Shown here in pieces: positions 1 through 7,065 of a stretch of 15,019 nt of DNA. Below the pieces are notes generated by a model. The model did no database searches. It was given only the letters and a program-made list of their open reading frames with translations, and had not been told where the DNA came from. The DNA lies in NCBI GenBank assembly GCA_030018715.1, contig JASEHN010000026.1:1-15019 (forward strand), read 5' to 3'. This DNA is from Thermodesulfobacteriota bacterium (GTDB lineage: Bacteria > Desulfobacterota > SM23-61). Within the stretch, counting starts at the first letter, position 1; every line of letters begins with the position of its first letter. Position numbers and translations under genes: made by a program.

Positions 1-31
1 ATGGATTCCCTCTGACCTTACGCCCCACCTC

Positions 32-61
32 TTTTCAAAGGGCTAAAGTGTTACCTATAAT
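32..61 (+). promoter_or_regulatory. possible sigma-70 promoter for glpABC
   Basis: A perfect TATAAT (56-61) is preceded after 18 bases by TTTTCA (32-37), a 4/6 match to the -35 consensus. Transcription would start near position 68 and leave a leader of about 120 bases that carries the repeats before glpA. The call rests on pattern match and position only. Confidence 0.4.
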
Positions 62-80
62 TAATAATCGTTGAATCGTT

Positions 81-120
81 GTGAAATCCGAAGCACAAAA
101 TCCAAAATTTGAAACAAAAG
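81..120. repeat. AT-rich intergenic repeat-like stretch
   Basis: A run of degenerate units of the type GAAATCCGAAGCAC / AAAATCCAAAATTTGAAACA. It resembles low-complexity intergenic repeats I recall from deltaproteobacterial genomes. Only one copy is visible here, so the assignment is from memory and weak. Confidence 0.25.
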
Positions 121-147
121 CTAATGTCCCCAAGCCTAAACACGGCC

Positions 148-178
148 GCTGATGGCTGACCGCTGAAGGCTGAAAGCT
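148..178. repeat. short tandem repeat of GCTGANN heptads
   Basis: Four consecutive 7-base units (GCTGATG, GCTGACC, GCTGAAG, GCTGAAA) followed by a partial GCT. The array ends 8 bases before the glpA start codon and takes up the place where a Shine-Dalgarno sequence would be expected; no good one is visible. It is probably a copy of a dispersed repeat rather than a regulatory element. Confidence 0.7.
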
Positions 179-186
179 CTTATACT

Positions 187-1731
187 ATGAAAACGGAAGT
201 TGTGGTGATCGGCGGCGGAGAGACAGGGGCCGGTGTCCTCCGCGACCTGGCCCTGAGGGGGATAGACGCTATCCTTCTGGAGAAGGACGAGCTTACCAGC
301 GGAACCTCGGGCAGAAATCATGGACTCCTGCACAGCGGGGCCAGGTATGCGGTGAACGACCCTGACTCGGCACGCGAGTGTCTTGCTGAAAATTTCATTC
401 TGAAAAAAATTGCCTCCCCCTGCATTGAACAGACCGGAGGATTCTTCCTCTCTCTGCCCGATGACCCTCCGAACTACCCCGATGACCTTCTCAGGGCCTG
501 CGAGAGCCTGGGACTCGGAGCAGAAGAAATCCCCGTTGCCGAAGTTTTGCAAAGAGAACCGGCCCTGTCACCAAAGATATTAAGAGCTCTTAGCGTACCG
601 GATGCCTCCATAGATCCGTTCCGCCTTATCCGCTCCAACGTGGAAGAAGCCGAACGGTTGGGAGCGAAAATCTTTCCTTACCGGAAGGTCGTAGCTATCC
701 TGGCCGATGGTGGACGCATCCAGGGACTGCGGGCCATAGACCTAAGGACAGGAGAAGATTTTCAAATTACCTGCCGATTCATTGTCAATGCCGCAGGGGT
801 CTGGGCCGGGAGAATTGCCCGGCTGGCTGGAGCTTCTCTGGAGATCACATTTTCCAAAGGAACTCTAATTGTCCTGAATCAGCGCCTGGTGAACTCGGTA
901 ATCAACCGCTGCCGCCCGCCTTCCAACGGCGACATCCTTGTTCCCCATGGACCGGCCTTAATTATCGGGACGACCTCGCAGACCACTAGCGAAATCGAAG
1001 ACCCTTCTCCTGAGGAAGAGGAAGTGGACCTTCTCTTCTCCGAGGGAGAGAAAATACTGCCGGACGTCGAGTTTACCAGGGCCATCCGGGCTTACGCCGG
1101 TGTCAGGCCGTTAATGGGAGCGCGGGAAGGAGACGAAGATAACCGGAAGATAAGCCGCGACTTTCTTCTGCTAAACCACGGAGAAGCTGACCGGATTAAG
1201 GGTTTCTTTTCGATCGTCGGCGGCAAGCTAACCACCTACCGCCTGATGGCTGAAAGGACTGTGGATGTTATCGTCAAAGAAATGGGAAGGAAGATTTCTT
1301 GCACCACAGCCGAAAAACCTCTGCCTTTTCCTGCGGAGTATGCCTTCCATGACCTGGGGTCGAAACTACGGAAAATCGGGGACGAAAAATCTTATCACGG
1401 AACCGGGGAGATTCTCTGCGAGTGCGAGCTCGTCTTTAGGGAAGAAATTTCCCGGGAGATCCAGAAGCTGCCTTACCCCAGTTTAAAAGAAGTGCAGGAA
1501 AGAACAAGGGCCGGTATGGGCCCCTGCCAGGGTGGGTTTTGTTCTCCCCGTCTGACTGCGCTGCTCTCAGAAGCGGGGAAAATTCCTCCGGGAACTTCCC
1601 TCTCCATTTTAAAACGCTTCCTGGAAGAACGTTGGAAAGGAACCAGGCCTGTACTCTGGGGGCCACAGCTTAAAGAAGAACAGTTAATCCAGGCTCTATA
1701 CACCGAGCTATTTAACCTGGACCACTTTTAA
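187..1731 (+). CDS. glpA: anaerobic glycerol-3-phosphate dehydrogenase subunit A
   Basis: Catalytic FAD subunit of the GlpABC complex, oxidising sn-glycerol-3-phosphate to dihydroxyacetone phosphate on the cytoplasmic face of the membrane. The 514-residue product begins with a Rossmann FAD motif (VVVIGGGETGAG, residues 5-16) and continues with the family signature GRNHGLLHSGARYAV. A C-terminal BFD-like [2Fe-2S] domain is shown by C411-x-C413 and C447-xxxx-C452. It is slightly shorter than E. coli GlpA (about 540 residues) but collinear by recall, including the late ERWKG motif. The ATG at 187 is chosen because the FAD motif follows at once; no convincing ribosome binding site precedes it. glpB follows after 94 bases. 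The BFD domain separates it from the aerobic GlpD type, and the glpB and glpC neighbours confirm the call. Confidence 0.96.
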   Translation: MKTEVVVIGGGETGAGVLRDLALRGIDAILLEKDELTSGTSGRNHGLLHSGARYAVNDPDSARECLAENFILKKIASPCIEQTGGFFLSLPDDPPNYPDDLLRACESLGLGAEEIPVAEVLQREPALSPKILRALSVPDASIDPFRLIRSNVEEAERLGAKIFPYRKVVAILADGGRIQGLRAIDLRTGEDFQITCRFIVNAAGVWAGRIARLAGASLEITFSKGTLIVLNQRLVNSVINRCRPPSNGDILVPHGPALIIGTTSQTTSEIEDPSPEEEEVDLLFSEGEKILPDVEFTRAIRAYAGVRPLMGAREGDEDNRKISRDFLLLNHGEADRIKGFFSIVGGKLTTYRLMAERTVDVIVKEMGRKISCTTAEKPLPFPAEYAFHDLGSKLRKIGDEKSYHGTGEILCECELVFREEISREIQKLPYPSLKEVQERTRAGMGPCQGGFCSPRLTALLSEAGKIPPGTSLSILKRFLEERWKGTRPVLWGPQLKEEQLIQALYTELFNLDHF

Positions 1732-1734
1732 AAC

Positions 1735-1821
1735 AGGGTCCAAGGGGTCAAGGGTTCGAGGGGCCAAGTGAAATGCCAACCTTTTCCCATGAACCATTGA
1801 ATCCTTGAACCCTTGGACCCT
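1735..1821. repeat. inverted repeat between glpA and glpB
   Basis: Arms 1735-1753 and 1803-1821 are complementary over 19 bases with one mismatch (AGGGTCCAAGGGGTCAAGG against AGGGTCCAAGGGTTCAAGG), with a 49-base spacer. In RNA this would form a long hairpin whose 3' arm ends 4 bases before the glpB ATG. The GAACCCTTGGACCC style matches a class of dispersed palindromic repeats I recall from deltaproteobacterial genomes. There is no T-run after it, so it is not a standard terminator. Confidence 0.85.
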
Positions 1822-1825
1822 CTTT

Positions 1826-3103
1826 ATGTTCTACGATGTCATCGTCATCGGCGCCGGACTGGCCGGGCTCATGGCCGCAGAAGCTGCCCAGAGGCAGGGA
1901 GCCCGAGTTTTGGTTTTAGCCCGGGGTATGGGTTCGCTCGCCTTGACCACGGGGTGTATCGACGGCCTGGGCTATATTCCGGGGACTTCAAAGGCGCCTC
2001 TCGCTTCTCCTTTAAAGGCCTTATCCCAACTTAAAGAAGAGCATCCCCATCATCCATATGCTATCGTAGGCCAGGAAAGGATCCTGGATGCTTTGGACCA
2101 TTTCCAGGAACTTTGTCAGGTTATGGACTTGCCCTATACGGGAACTTTTAAGGCCAACTTGCTCCTTCCCACCCCTCTGGGCACCTATCATCCAACCTGT
2201 CTGGTTCCGGAGACGATGGCCCAGGGAACCCTGTCCATACCTGGCTCCGTCCTTCTGCTTGGTTTTAGGGGCTTAAAGGATTTTCCTCCCTTTTTAGCCG
2301 CTGAGAATCTGAACCTTCTGCATTCTCAAGGAGAAGTCGCCCCTTTTTTCAGGGCTGCAGCCCTGGATAAATTGGACTTGGGCGGAAGAGCGATAAACGG
2401 GTTGAATCTGGCCCAGGCTTTTGACAGCAAAGATTTCCGCAAAGAGTTCGCAAAAAAAATCAAACCGACTTTAAGGCCCGGCGAAAGGCTGGGTCTGCCT
2501 GCTGTCCTGGGACTCCATTTCCCGGGGGAAGCCTGGGCTGAGCTAAGAGAAATGCTGAACGCTGAAGTCTTTGAAATTCCCCTGCCACCTCCCTCAGTGC
2601 CCGGCATCCGCCTTTACCGCAAGCTTAAGATGCACCTGCAGGAGAACGGCGTACGCATATTCGTGGGCCTTTCGGCTTTAAATCCCCTGAAAGGCCCCCA
2701 AAACCTTAATGGCTTCTCCCTGGGAAGAGCGAAAAATAGCCCGATTTACAGGGCGAAAGCCTTTGTTCTGGCCACAGGGAAGTTTGTCGGCGGCGGACTT
2801 GACTCCGAGCGGGGAAGAATTTTCGAGACGCTCCTCGATCTTCCCGTGAAGTATCCCAAAAATCGCCGGGAATGGTTCAACCCGCGTCTCCTTAACATCG
2901 CCGGCCAGCCATTCAATCGTTTTGGGGTGGAGGTGAACGAACACTTTCAGCCCGTAGATACTGCTGGCCGGGTTATCTATTCGAACCTTTTTGCTGCTGG
3001 TGGAATCATTGCCCATGGAGATTCTATGTCGGAAAAATCAGGGGGTGGCGTAGCAATTGCTACTGGATACCTGGCTGGGAAACTGGCCGCAGGGATAAAA
3101 TGA
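1826..3103 (+). CDS. glpB: anaerobic glycerol-3-phosphate dehydrogenase subunit B
   Basis: Flavoprotein subunit of GlpABC, thought to relay electrons from GlpA to the Fe-S subunit GlpC. The product of 425 residues opens with a dinucleotide-binding motif (VIVIGAGLAG, residues 5-14). It contains GTYHPTCLVPETMAQG and PPPSVPGIRLYRKL, which align with the E. coli GlpB segments around PLGTLRST and PPSVLGIRL, and it closes with GGGVAIATGYLAG near residues 406-418, the usual flavin-site end. I chose ATG 1826 because residues 1-14 then match the family N-terminus. An in-frame TTG at 1805 lies inside the inverted-repeat arm and would add seven residues with no family match. No Shine-Dalgarno sequence is visible, so translation may rely on coupling or an unstructured leader. 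Confidence 0.95.
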   Translation: MFYDVIVIGAGLAGLMAAEAAQRQGARVLVLARGMGSLALTTGCIDGLGYIPGTSKAPLASPLKALSQLKEEHPHHPYAIVGQERILDALDHFQELCQVMDLPYTGTFKANLLLPTPLGTYHPTCLVPETMAQGTLSIPGSVLLLGFRGLKDFPPFLAAENLNLLHSQGEVAPFFRAAALDKLDLGGRAINGLNLAQAFDSKDFRKEFAKKIKPTLRPGERLGLPAVLGLHFPGEAWAELREMLNAEVFEIPLPPPSVPGIRLYRKLKMHLQENGVRIFVGLSALNPLKGPQNLNGFSLGRAKNSPIYRAKAFVLATGKFVGGGLDSERGRIFETLLDLPVKYPKNRREWFNPRLLNIAGQPFNRFGVEVNEHFQPVDTAGRVIYSNLFAAGGIIAHGDSMSEKSGGGVAIATGYLAGKLAAGIK

Positions 3104-3104
3104 T

Positions 3105-3253
3105 TTCACCGCCGAGCGCTAAGAGATAGAATTAAAATAGCCACAGAGGGCACAGACTTTTACGAGCTCAGTCGAGCCGAGTAAAGCAGAGAAAAGAAGT
3201 TTTTTCCTTGATTTATCTTAAATTTCCTCTGTGCCCTCGGTGATCTCTGTGGC
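3105..3253. repeat. composite palindromic repeat between glpB and glpC
   Basis: Left arm GCCACAGAGGGCACAGA (3140-3156) pairs with the right arm spanning 3228-3253 (CTCTGTGCCC, then TCTCTGTGGC). The right arm carries eight extra bases between the two blocks, as if the left arm had lost an internal piece. Just upstream, 3105-3124 (TTCACCGCCGAGCGCTAAGA) resembles the left arm of the palindrome at 9441-9493, so this gap probably holds one diverged member of the same family. The right arm ends 15 bases before the glpC ATG. Confidence 0.75.
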
Positions 3254-3268
3254 CCAAAATTTTATTTT

Positions 3269-4450
3269 ATGAAAACCAACATTGACCAATGCATCAAATG
3301 TTCCATCTGCAACGCCTACTGTCCGGTCTTGAAGGCCACCGGCCTCTTTCCGGGTCCCAAGCTCTGCGGACCGGACGCCGAACGCTTCCGCCTTAAGGGG
3401 AAAACCATTCCTGCGGAGTGGCTCGAGTTCTGTGATTACTGCAAGATCTGCGAGCGGGTCTGCCCCCATAATGTGCGCATCCCTGAGCTGCATATTCGCT
3501 CCCGCATAGCCGGGAAAACGCCGAAACCTTCTTTCAGGGACTGGCTTCTCGGCCACTCTTACCTCCTGGAAAAGTTAGGAAGTTGGGGAACCCCCGTTTC
3601 CAATTGGATCAACAGGTGGGCCTTTTTCCGCTGGCTTCTGGACCGCGGCCTGGGTATCGATCATCGGATAAAAATGCCCCCCTTCCACCGCCGGACTTTT
3701 ACCAGGTGGTTCCAGACGAGAAAGGCTTTTAAGGGGACATCCATCGCTTATTTCCACGGCTGTTACACCAATTACATCGACCCTGCTCTGGGGCGGGACA
3801 TGGTGGAGGTCCTGGAAAAGAACGGGTTTAGAGTCATCCTGCCGGACCAGGAATGCTGCGGACTTCCTCTGATCAGTAACGGCTTTTTTGCTGGAGCCAC
3901 CAGGCTGGGCGAGAAAAATTTAAAGTCTTTGAGGAAGGTTGTCGAAGGTGGGATAGAGGTGATTTTCTCTTCCCCAAGCTGCGGTATGACTATAAAGCAG
4001 GAGTACGATAGCATCTTGCAAATCCCAGGGGCCTCAATCCTGTCAGAACATCTTAGCGAAATTTCGCAATTTTTACTCCGCCAGCACGAGGAAGGAAAGC
4101 TGAATACCCGTTTTAAAAGAATCAGCGACACCTACTATTACCATGCCCCCTGCCATTTGCGGGCTTTGCAGGTGGGCCTGCCAGCCCTGGATCTGCTTTC
4201 ACTCATTCCCGGCCTCAAAGTGATTGAGCTCCCCGAAGGATGCTGCGGCCTGGCCGGGTCTTACGGATTTAAGCGGGAAAAATATGCCGTGGCCCGGGAA
4301 GTGGGGGAGGAAATTTTTCAGGCCCTCCGGAAAAGGAAAGCTAAAGTGGTGATTTCAGATTGTGAAGCCTGCCGGATGCAGATCGGGAGCCAAACCGGCG
4401 TAAAAACCTATCATCCCGTGCAAATCCTCCACCAGGCTTACGGAGAATAA
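3269..4450 (+). CDS. glpC: anaerobic glycerol-3-phosphate dehydrogenase subunit C
   Basis: Iron-sulfur subunit that anchors GlpAB to the membrane and delivers electrons to the quinone pool. The 393-residue product has two N-terminal [4Fe-4S] ferredoxin motifs: C8-xx-C11-xx-C14-xxx-C18-P and C55-xx-C58-xx-C61-xxx-C65-P. Two cysteine-rich CCG domains follow: C165, C196-C197-G and C238 in the first; C295, C325-C326-G and C365-xx-C368 in the second. The first CCG domain ends in a single SCGM rather than CxxC, as E. coli GlpC also does by recall (STCTF). ATG 3269 puts the first cluster at residue 8, as in the family. No Shine-Dalgarno sequence is visible; the preceding 15 bases are AT-rich (AAAATTTTATTTT). 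No obvious terminator follows. Confidence 0.96.
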   Translation: MKTNIDQCIKCSICNAYCPVLKATGLFPGPKLCGPDAERFRLKGKTIPAEWLEFCDYCKICERVCPHNVRIPELHIRSRIAGKTPKPSFRDWLLGHSYLLEKLGSWGTPVSNWINRWAFFRWLLDRGLGIDHRIKMPPFHRRTFTRWFQTRKAFKGTSIAYFHGCYTNYIDPALGRDMVEVLEKNGFRVILPDQECCGLPLISNGFFAGATRLGEKNLKSLRKVVEGGIEVIFSSPSCGMTIKQEYDSILQIPGASILSEHLSEISQFLLRQHEEGKLNTRFKRISDTYYYHAPCHLRALQVGLPALDLLSLIPGLKVIELPEGCCGLAGSYGFKREKYAVAREVGEEIFQALRKRKAKVVISDCEACRMQIGSQTGVKTYHPVQILHQAYGE

Positions 4451-4562
4451 ACTTTTGGAGATCAGTATTCTCGCCATCTCTTTCGTGAACATAGGCTTTT
4501 TAGTCTTGTGGAGGCCCATAGGCCTTGCTTCAGTCCTTATCGATGTATAACCACCGACTTAA

Positions 4563-4645
4563 GAGCCCTGCCACGGCGGGGGAGAACCGCCAGTCCGGTT
4601 CGGAGGGAGGGGCGATACAAACCAATGTATCGTCCCTACCCCTAT
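4563..4645 (+). mobile_element. group II intron 3' fragment (domains V-VI)
   Basis: Domain VI is nearly textbook. GGGGCGATAC (4609-4618) pairs with GTATCGTCCC (4627-4636) around an 8-base loop, A4608 pairs with T4637, G4605-G4607 pair with C4639-C4641, and A4638 is left bulged exactly 8 bases from the end, as expected of the branch-point adenosine. The end CCCCTAT (4639-4645) fits the AY 3' rule. Upstream, 4563-4601 has the domain V signature GAGCC ... GGTTC with the AGC triad at 4564-4566 and an inner GGCGG/CCGCC stem, but it is 39 bases long rather than 34 and has an enlarged loop, so it looks decayed. No domains I-IV and no reverse transcriptase are present: glpC ends only 112 bases upstream. 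This is a 5'-truncated, dead copy. Confidence 0.72.
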
Positions 4646-4770
4646 AGTTATTTCATGGAGTTATCAAGCCTCTGGACTCCGGTTTCCACCAGGGTGACGA
4701 CTTTTTACGAAACCATCAAGGCTGAAGTCTTTGGTCTAATGTCTGAATCACAGAGGGATCATACCTAAAC

Positions 4771-4798
4771 TTGATATTTAGCCGAAGAATGCTAATAT
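4771..4798 (+). promoter_or_regulatory. possible promoter upstream of dnaJ
   Basis: TTGATA (4771-4776, 5/6) and TAATAT (4793-4798, 4/6) are 16 bases apart; TATTAT at 4796-4801 is an alternative -10 with 19-base spacing. A short dyad TTAGC-N8-GCTAA (4778-4795) lies between the two elements. The distance to the dnaJ ATG is about 170 bases. Pattern evidence only. Confidence 0.3.
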
Positions 4799-4849
4799 TA
4801 TAGTGAACGACAAAAGAAAGTTGTCATGAACGTTTCGAAGACTGCCAAA

Positions 4850-4894
4850 AAATCCCCCTCTTCCCCCCTTAGAAAAGAAAGGCAGAGGGGATTT
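4850..4894. repeat. hairpin repeat upstream of dnaJ
   Basis: AAATCCCCCTCT (4850-4861) and AGAGGGGATTT (4884-4894) are complementary apart from one extra C. The AAATCCCC...GGGGATTT design is another commonly seen intergenic palindrome type. It lies about 80 bases before the dnaJ start and has no terminator-like T-run. Confidence 0.6.
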
Positions 4895-4974
4895 AAGAGG
4901 ATGGCTTCGCTTAAGCGGCTGGCAACTTATTTAAGACGTTCCCAATAATACGCAAGGGGAATCAATAAAAGGAT

Positions 4975-6036
4975 ATGACCAAGAAGGATTATTACGAAAT
5001 CCTCGGGGTGCCACGGAATGCCCCGGAGGCCGAGATTAAAAAAGCTTATCGCCAGTTAGCCCTTCAGCATCATCCGGATCGGAATCCAGGGAATAAAGAA
5101 GCGGAAGAGATGTTCAAAGAAGCTTCCGAGGCCTATGAGGTTCTCCGCGATCCGGAGAAGAGGGATCTATATGATCGTTATGGCCACGAAGGTATCCGGC
5201 GTACCGGATTTTCCGGGTTTACCGGTTTTGAAGATATTTTTACCAGCTTCGGCGACATTTTTGAGGATTTTTTCGGATTTGGCGCGGGGCGCCGCCGGAG
5301 TGCCGGTCCCAGGAAGGGGGCTGATTTCCGGTATGATTTAACGATCTCCTTCATGGAGGCAGCGCTGGGCAAAGAGAAGGAGATCGAAATAGAGCGCCCC
5401 GAATCCTGCCGCGCCTGTAAAGCAACCGGCATCCAGGCGGGAACGAAAAAAGAGACCTGCGCGGCCTGCCGTGGCAGCGGACAGATTACTCACTCCCAGG
5501 GGTTCTTTACCCTGCGCACAACTTGCTCGCGCTGTCGCGGGCAGGGCTTCTTCATTGCCCACCCCTGTTCAGACTGCCGGGGCACCGGCAGAGTCAAGAA
5601 ATCTAAAAAAATTCCCATCAAGATCCCGCCTGGAGTGGATACGGGGAGTCGTTTAAAGATTTCTGGAGAAGGGGGCGAAGGAGAACGGGGGGGGCGCCCC
5701 GGAGACTTTTACGTGGTCTTACACGTGGAACCCCATTCCTTCTTCGAACGCCACGGCGATGATATCCTTTGCCAGATCCCCATCTCTTTCACCCAGGCCG
5801 CCCTGGGAGCAGAAATTGAAGTTCCCTCCCTGAACGGTTCCAAGAAACTGACCATTCCCCCGGGCACCCAGAGCAGCCAGGTCATCACCTTGCGTGGCCA
5901 AGGTATCCCCCACCTTGATGGATTTGGAAGGGGCGATCAGCATATTCAGGTAGTGGTAAAGGTGCCCACAAAATTGAACAAGCGCCAAAAAGAGATCCTG
6001 AAAGAGTTTGCTTCCCTGGAGGGGAAAGGAGACTGA
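4975..6036 (+). CDS. dnaJ: chaperone DnaJ (type I Hsp40)
   Basis: Co-chaperone that delivers unfolded proteins to DnaK and stimulates its ATPase. The 353-residue product has the full type I layout: J domain (about 1-70) with the HPD motif at 33-35; a Gly/Phe-rich linker (about 75-105, FSGFTGFEDIF); a four-repeat zinc-binding domain with CxxC pairs at 145/148, 162/165, 184/187 and 198/201; then the two-lobed substrate-binding C-terminus. It is about 20 residues shorter than E. coli DnaJ, mostly in the linker and tail. The first zinc repeat reads CRACKATG, with Ala for the usual Gly. ATG 4975 is chosen because the family start is right there; AAGGGGA (4954-4960) is a distant ribosome-binding candidate and AAAAGG (4967-4972) a very close one. 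dnaK and grpE are not adjacent, so it may be a stand-alone copy. Confidence 0.95.
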   Translation: MTKKDYYEILGVPRNAPEAEIKKAYRQLALQHHPDRNPGNKEAEEMFKEASEAYEVLRDPEKRDLYDRYGHEGIRRTGFSGFTGFEDIFTSFGDIFEDFFGFGAGRRRSAGPRKGADFRYDLTISFMEAALGKEKEIEIERPESCRACKATGIQAGTKKETCAACRGSGQITHSQGFFTLRTTCSRCRGQGFFIAHPCSDCRGTGRVKKSKKIPIKIPPGVDTGSRLKISGEGGEGERGGRPGDFYVVLHVEPHSFFERHGDDILCQIPISFTQAALGAEIEVPSLNGSKKLTIPPGTQSSQVITLRGQGIPHLDGFGRGDQHIQVVVKVPTKLNKRQKEILKEFASLEGKGD

Positions 6037-6124
6037 TCGTTCCCCTCTTCCATTATTCCAATATCCCAGGTAATTCTTTTGTTTTCGCTCCGGGCTATGT
6101 TTTTTGCGCCGCAGGATTTTTTTG

Positions 6125-7021
6125 TTACCCTTTCAGAAAATCCGGCCTGGCATATTCCGGGTCTGGATAAGTGTAAAATCCTTTTCCCGTCTTGATGCCC
6201 AGCTCCTTGCGGTCGATCATATCCTTAAGAGCCTTAGGTGGATGGTCTTTGGGATCTTTAGATTCGTAGTAGTAAGACATTTCGATGTCGTAGACCACGT
6301 CCAGCCCCACCATATCCATTATACCGAAAGGCCCTCTGTTCATCGAGGAAAAGACCATCCAGGCCCGATCGATGTCCCGGAAGTCGACAAAACCTCCGGC
6401 CCACATGTAAAGGGTTTGTTTTTTAATCGCCCGCCAGACGCTGTTGAAACAAAACCCTAAGATTTCTTTTTTCACAGTCAGGGGAATGCAGCCAATGGAG
6501 CGGATAAATTGTTTTGCCGTTTCGATCACCTCCGGGAGAGTTTTTGTGCCGCCCATTAGATCAACGATATTTGTGCCGGTGGCCGGTTGATAGAAGTGCA
6601 TATTGAGGCATTTTTCCGGCCTCCGGGTTGCGTTTTCGATCCTGGAGATGGGAATGGAAGAACTGTTCGTGGCCAGAATTGCCTTAGAGGGAGCCAGGGA
6701 ATCGATCTCTGTAAATATTTTTCGCTTCAGCTCCAGGTTTTCCGGCACGACCTCTATCACCAAATCCGCTTCTTGCAAAGCTTCGCCCATATCTTTGGCC
6801 AGATTTACCTTTTGCGATGCCCTTTCCCACTCCTCTACAGGCATGGTAGGGCTCTTTCCTAAAAACTTCATCATGCCCCGGATTTTCTGGATGGTCTTCT
6901 GAAAAATCTCCTGGTCCTGATCGTAGCCCTTGACAGCATATCCATAATGAGCGGCTTGAATGGCAATTTGCGTTCCCAGTGTCCCCAGGCCAACTACACC
7001 AACTTTCTTGATCTGTGTCAT
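6125..7021 (-). CDS. 3-hydroxyacyl-CoA dehydrogenase family protein
   Basis: Predicted NAD-dependent oxidation of an L-3-hydroxyacyl-CoA (beta-oxidation or a related acyl-CoA route). The 298-residue product has an N-terminal Rossmann motif (GVVGLGTLG, residues 8-16), the NAD-domain segment DLVIEVVPENLELK, the catalytic-serine loop ATNSSS (about 117-122), H142 in MHFYQP, N193 in GFCFN, and the C-terminal helical-domain signature GPFGIMDMVGLD. The residue matching the catalytic glutamate 12 positions after the histidine is aspartate (D154), and the usual HFFNP is HFYQP, so this is a divergent branch whose substrate cannot be named. The start at 7021 is fixed by a strong AGGAGG sequence just upstream; a longer frame to 7069 would add an implausible basic tail. 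It lies 44 bases after the NUDIX gene and may be co-transcribed. It converges on dnaJ with no clear terminator between them. Confidence 0.9.
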   Translation of the reverse strand: MTQIKKVGVVGLGTLGTQIAIQAAHYGYAVKGYDQDQEIFQKTIQKIRGMMKFLGKSPTMPVEEWERASQKVNLAKDMGEALQEADLVIEVVPENLELKRKIFTEIDSLAPSKAILATNSSSIPISRIENATRRPEKCLNMHFYQPATGTNIVDLMGGTKTLPEVIETAKQFIRSIGCIPLTVKKEILGFCFNSVWRAIKKQTLYMWAGGFVDFRDIDRAWMVFSSMNRGPFGIMDMVGLDVVYDIEMSYYYESKDPKDHPPKALKDMIDRKELGIKTGKGFYTYPDPEYARPDFLKG

Positions 7022-7065
7022 AAGCTTCTTCCTCCTCCTTTTATTTTTACCCGAAGGCGATCTCC

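Larger units (their letters stand above)
4451..4974. other. 524-base gap with intron relic and repeats
   Basis: No believable gene lies here. Contents in order: about 110 bases after glpC with no recognised element apart from a small AGGCC-CATA-GGCCT dyad (4512-4525); the 3' end of a group II intron (4563-4645); a segment at about 4672-4720 containing GACGACTTTTTACGAAACCA, which resembles a dispersed repeat I recall from related genomes; a possible dnaJ promoter (4771-4798); and a hairpin repeat (4850-4894). An 86-codon frame at 4508-4768 runs straight through the intron structure and is judged spurious. Confidence 0.6.

Noticed and set aside
136..552. A long antisense frame over glpA, and similar antisense frames over other genes
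   Set aside because: They are shadows of strongly supported genes in high-GC coding sequence.
4508..4768. An 86-codon open frame after glpC
   Set aside because: It runs across the intron domain V-VI fold and a repeat-like segment, has no family resemblance and no ribosome binding site.
4778..4795. TTAGC-N8-GCTAA dyad as a CIRCE heat-shock operator for dnaJ
   Set aside because: Only five bases per arm match, and the total length is far short of TTAGCACTC-N9-GAGTGCTAA.
6037..6124. Bidirectional terminator between the converging dnaJ and dehydrogenase genes
   Set aside because: There are T-runs, but I could not find a stable hairpin directly before either of them.
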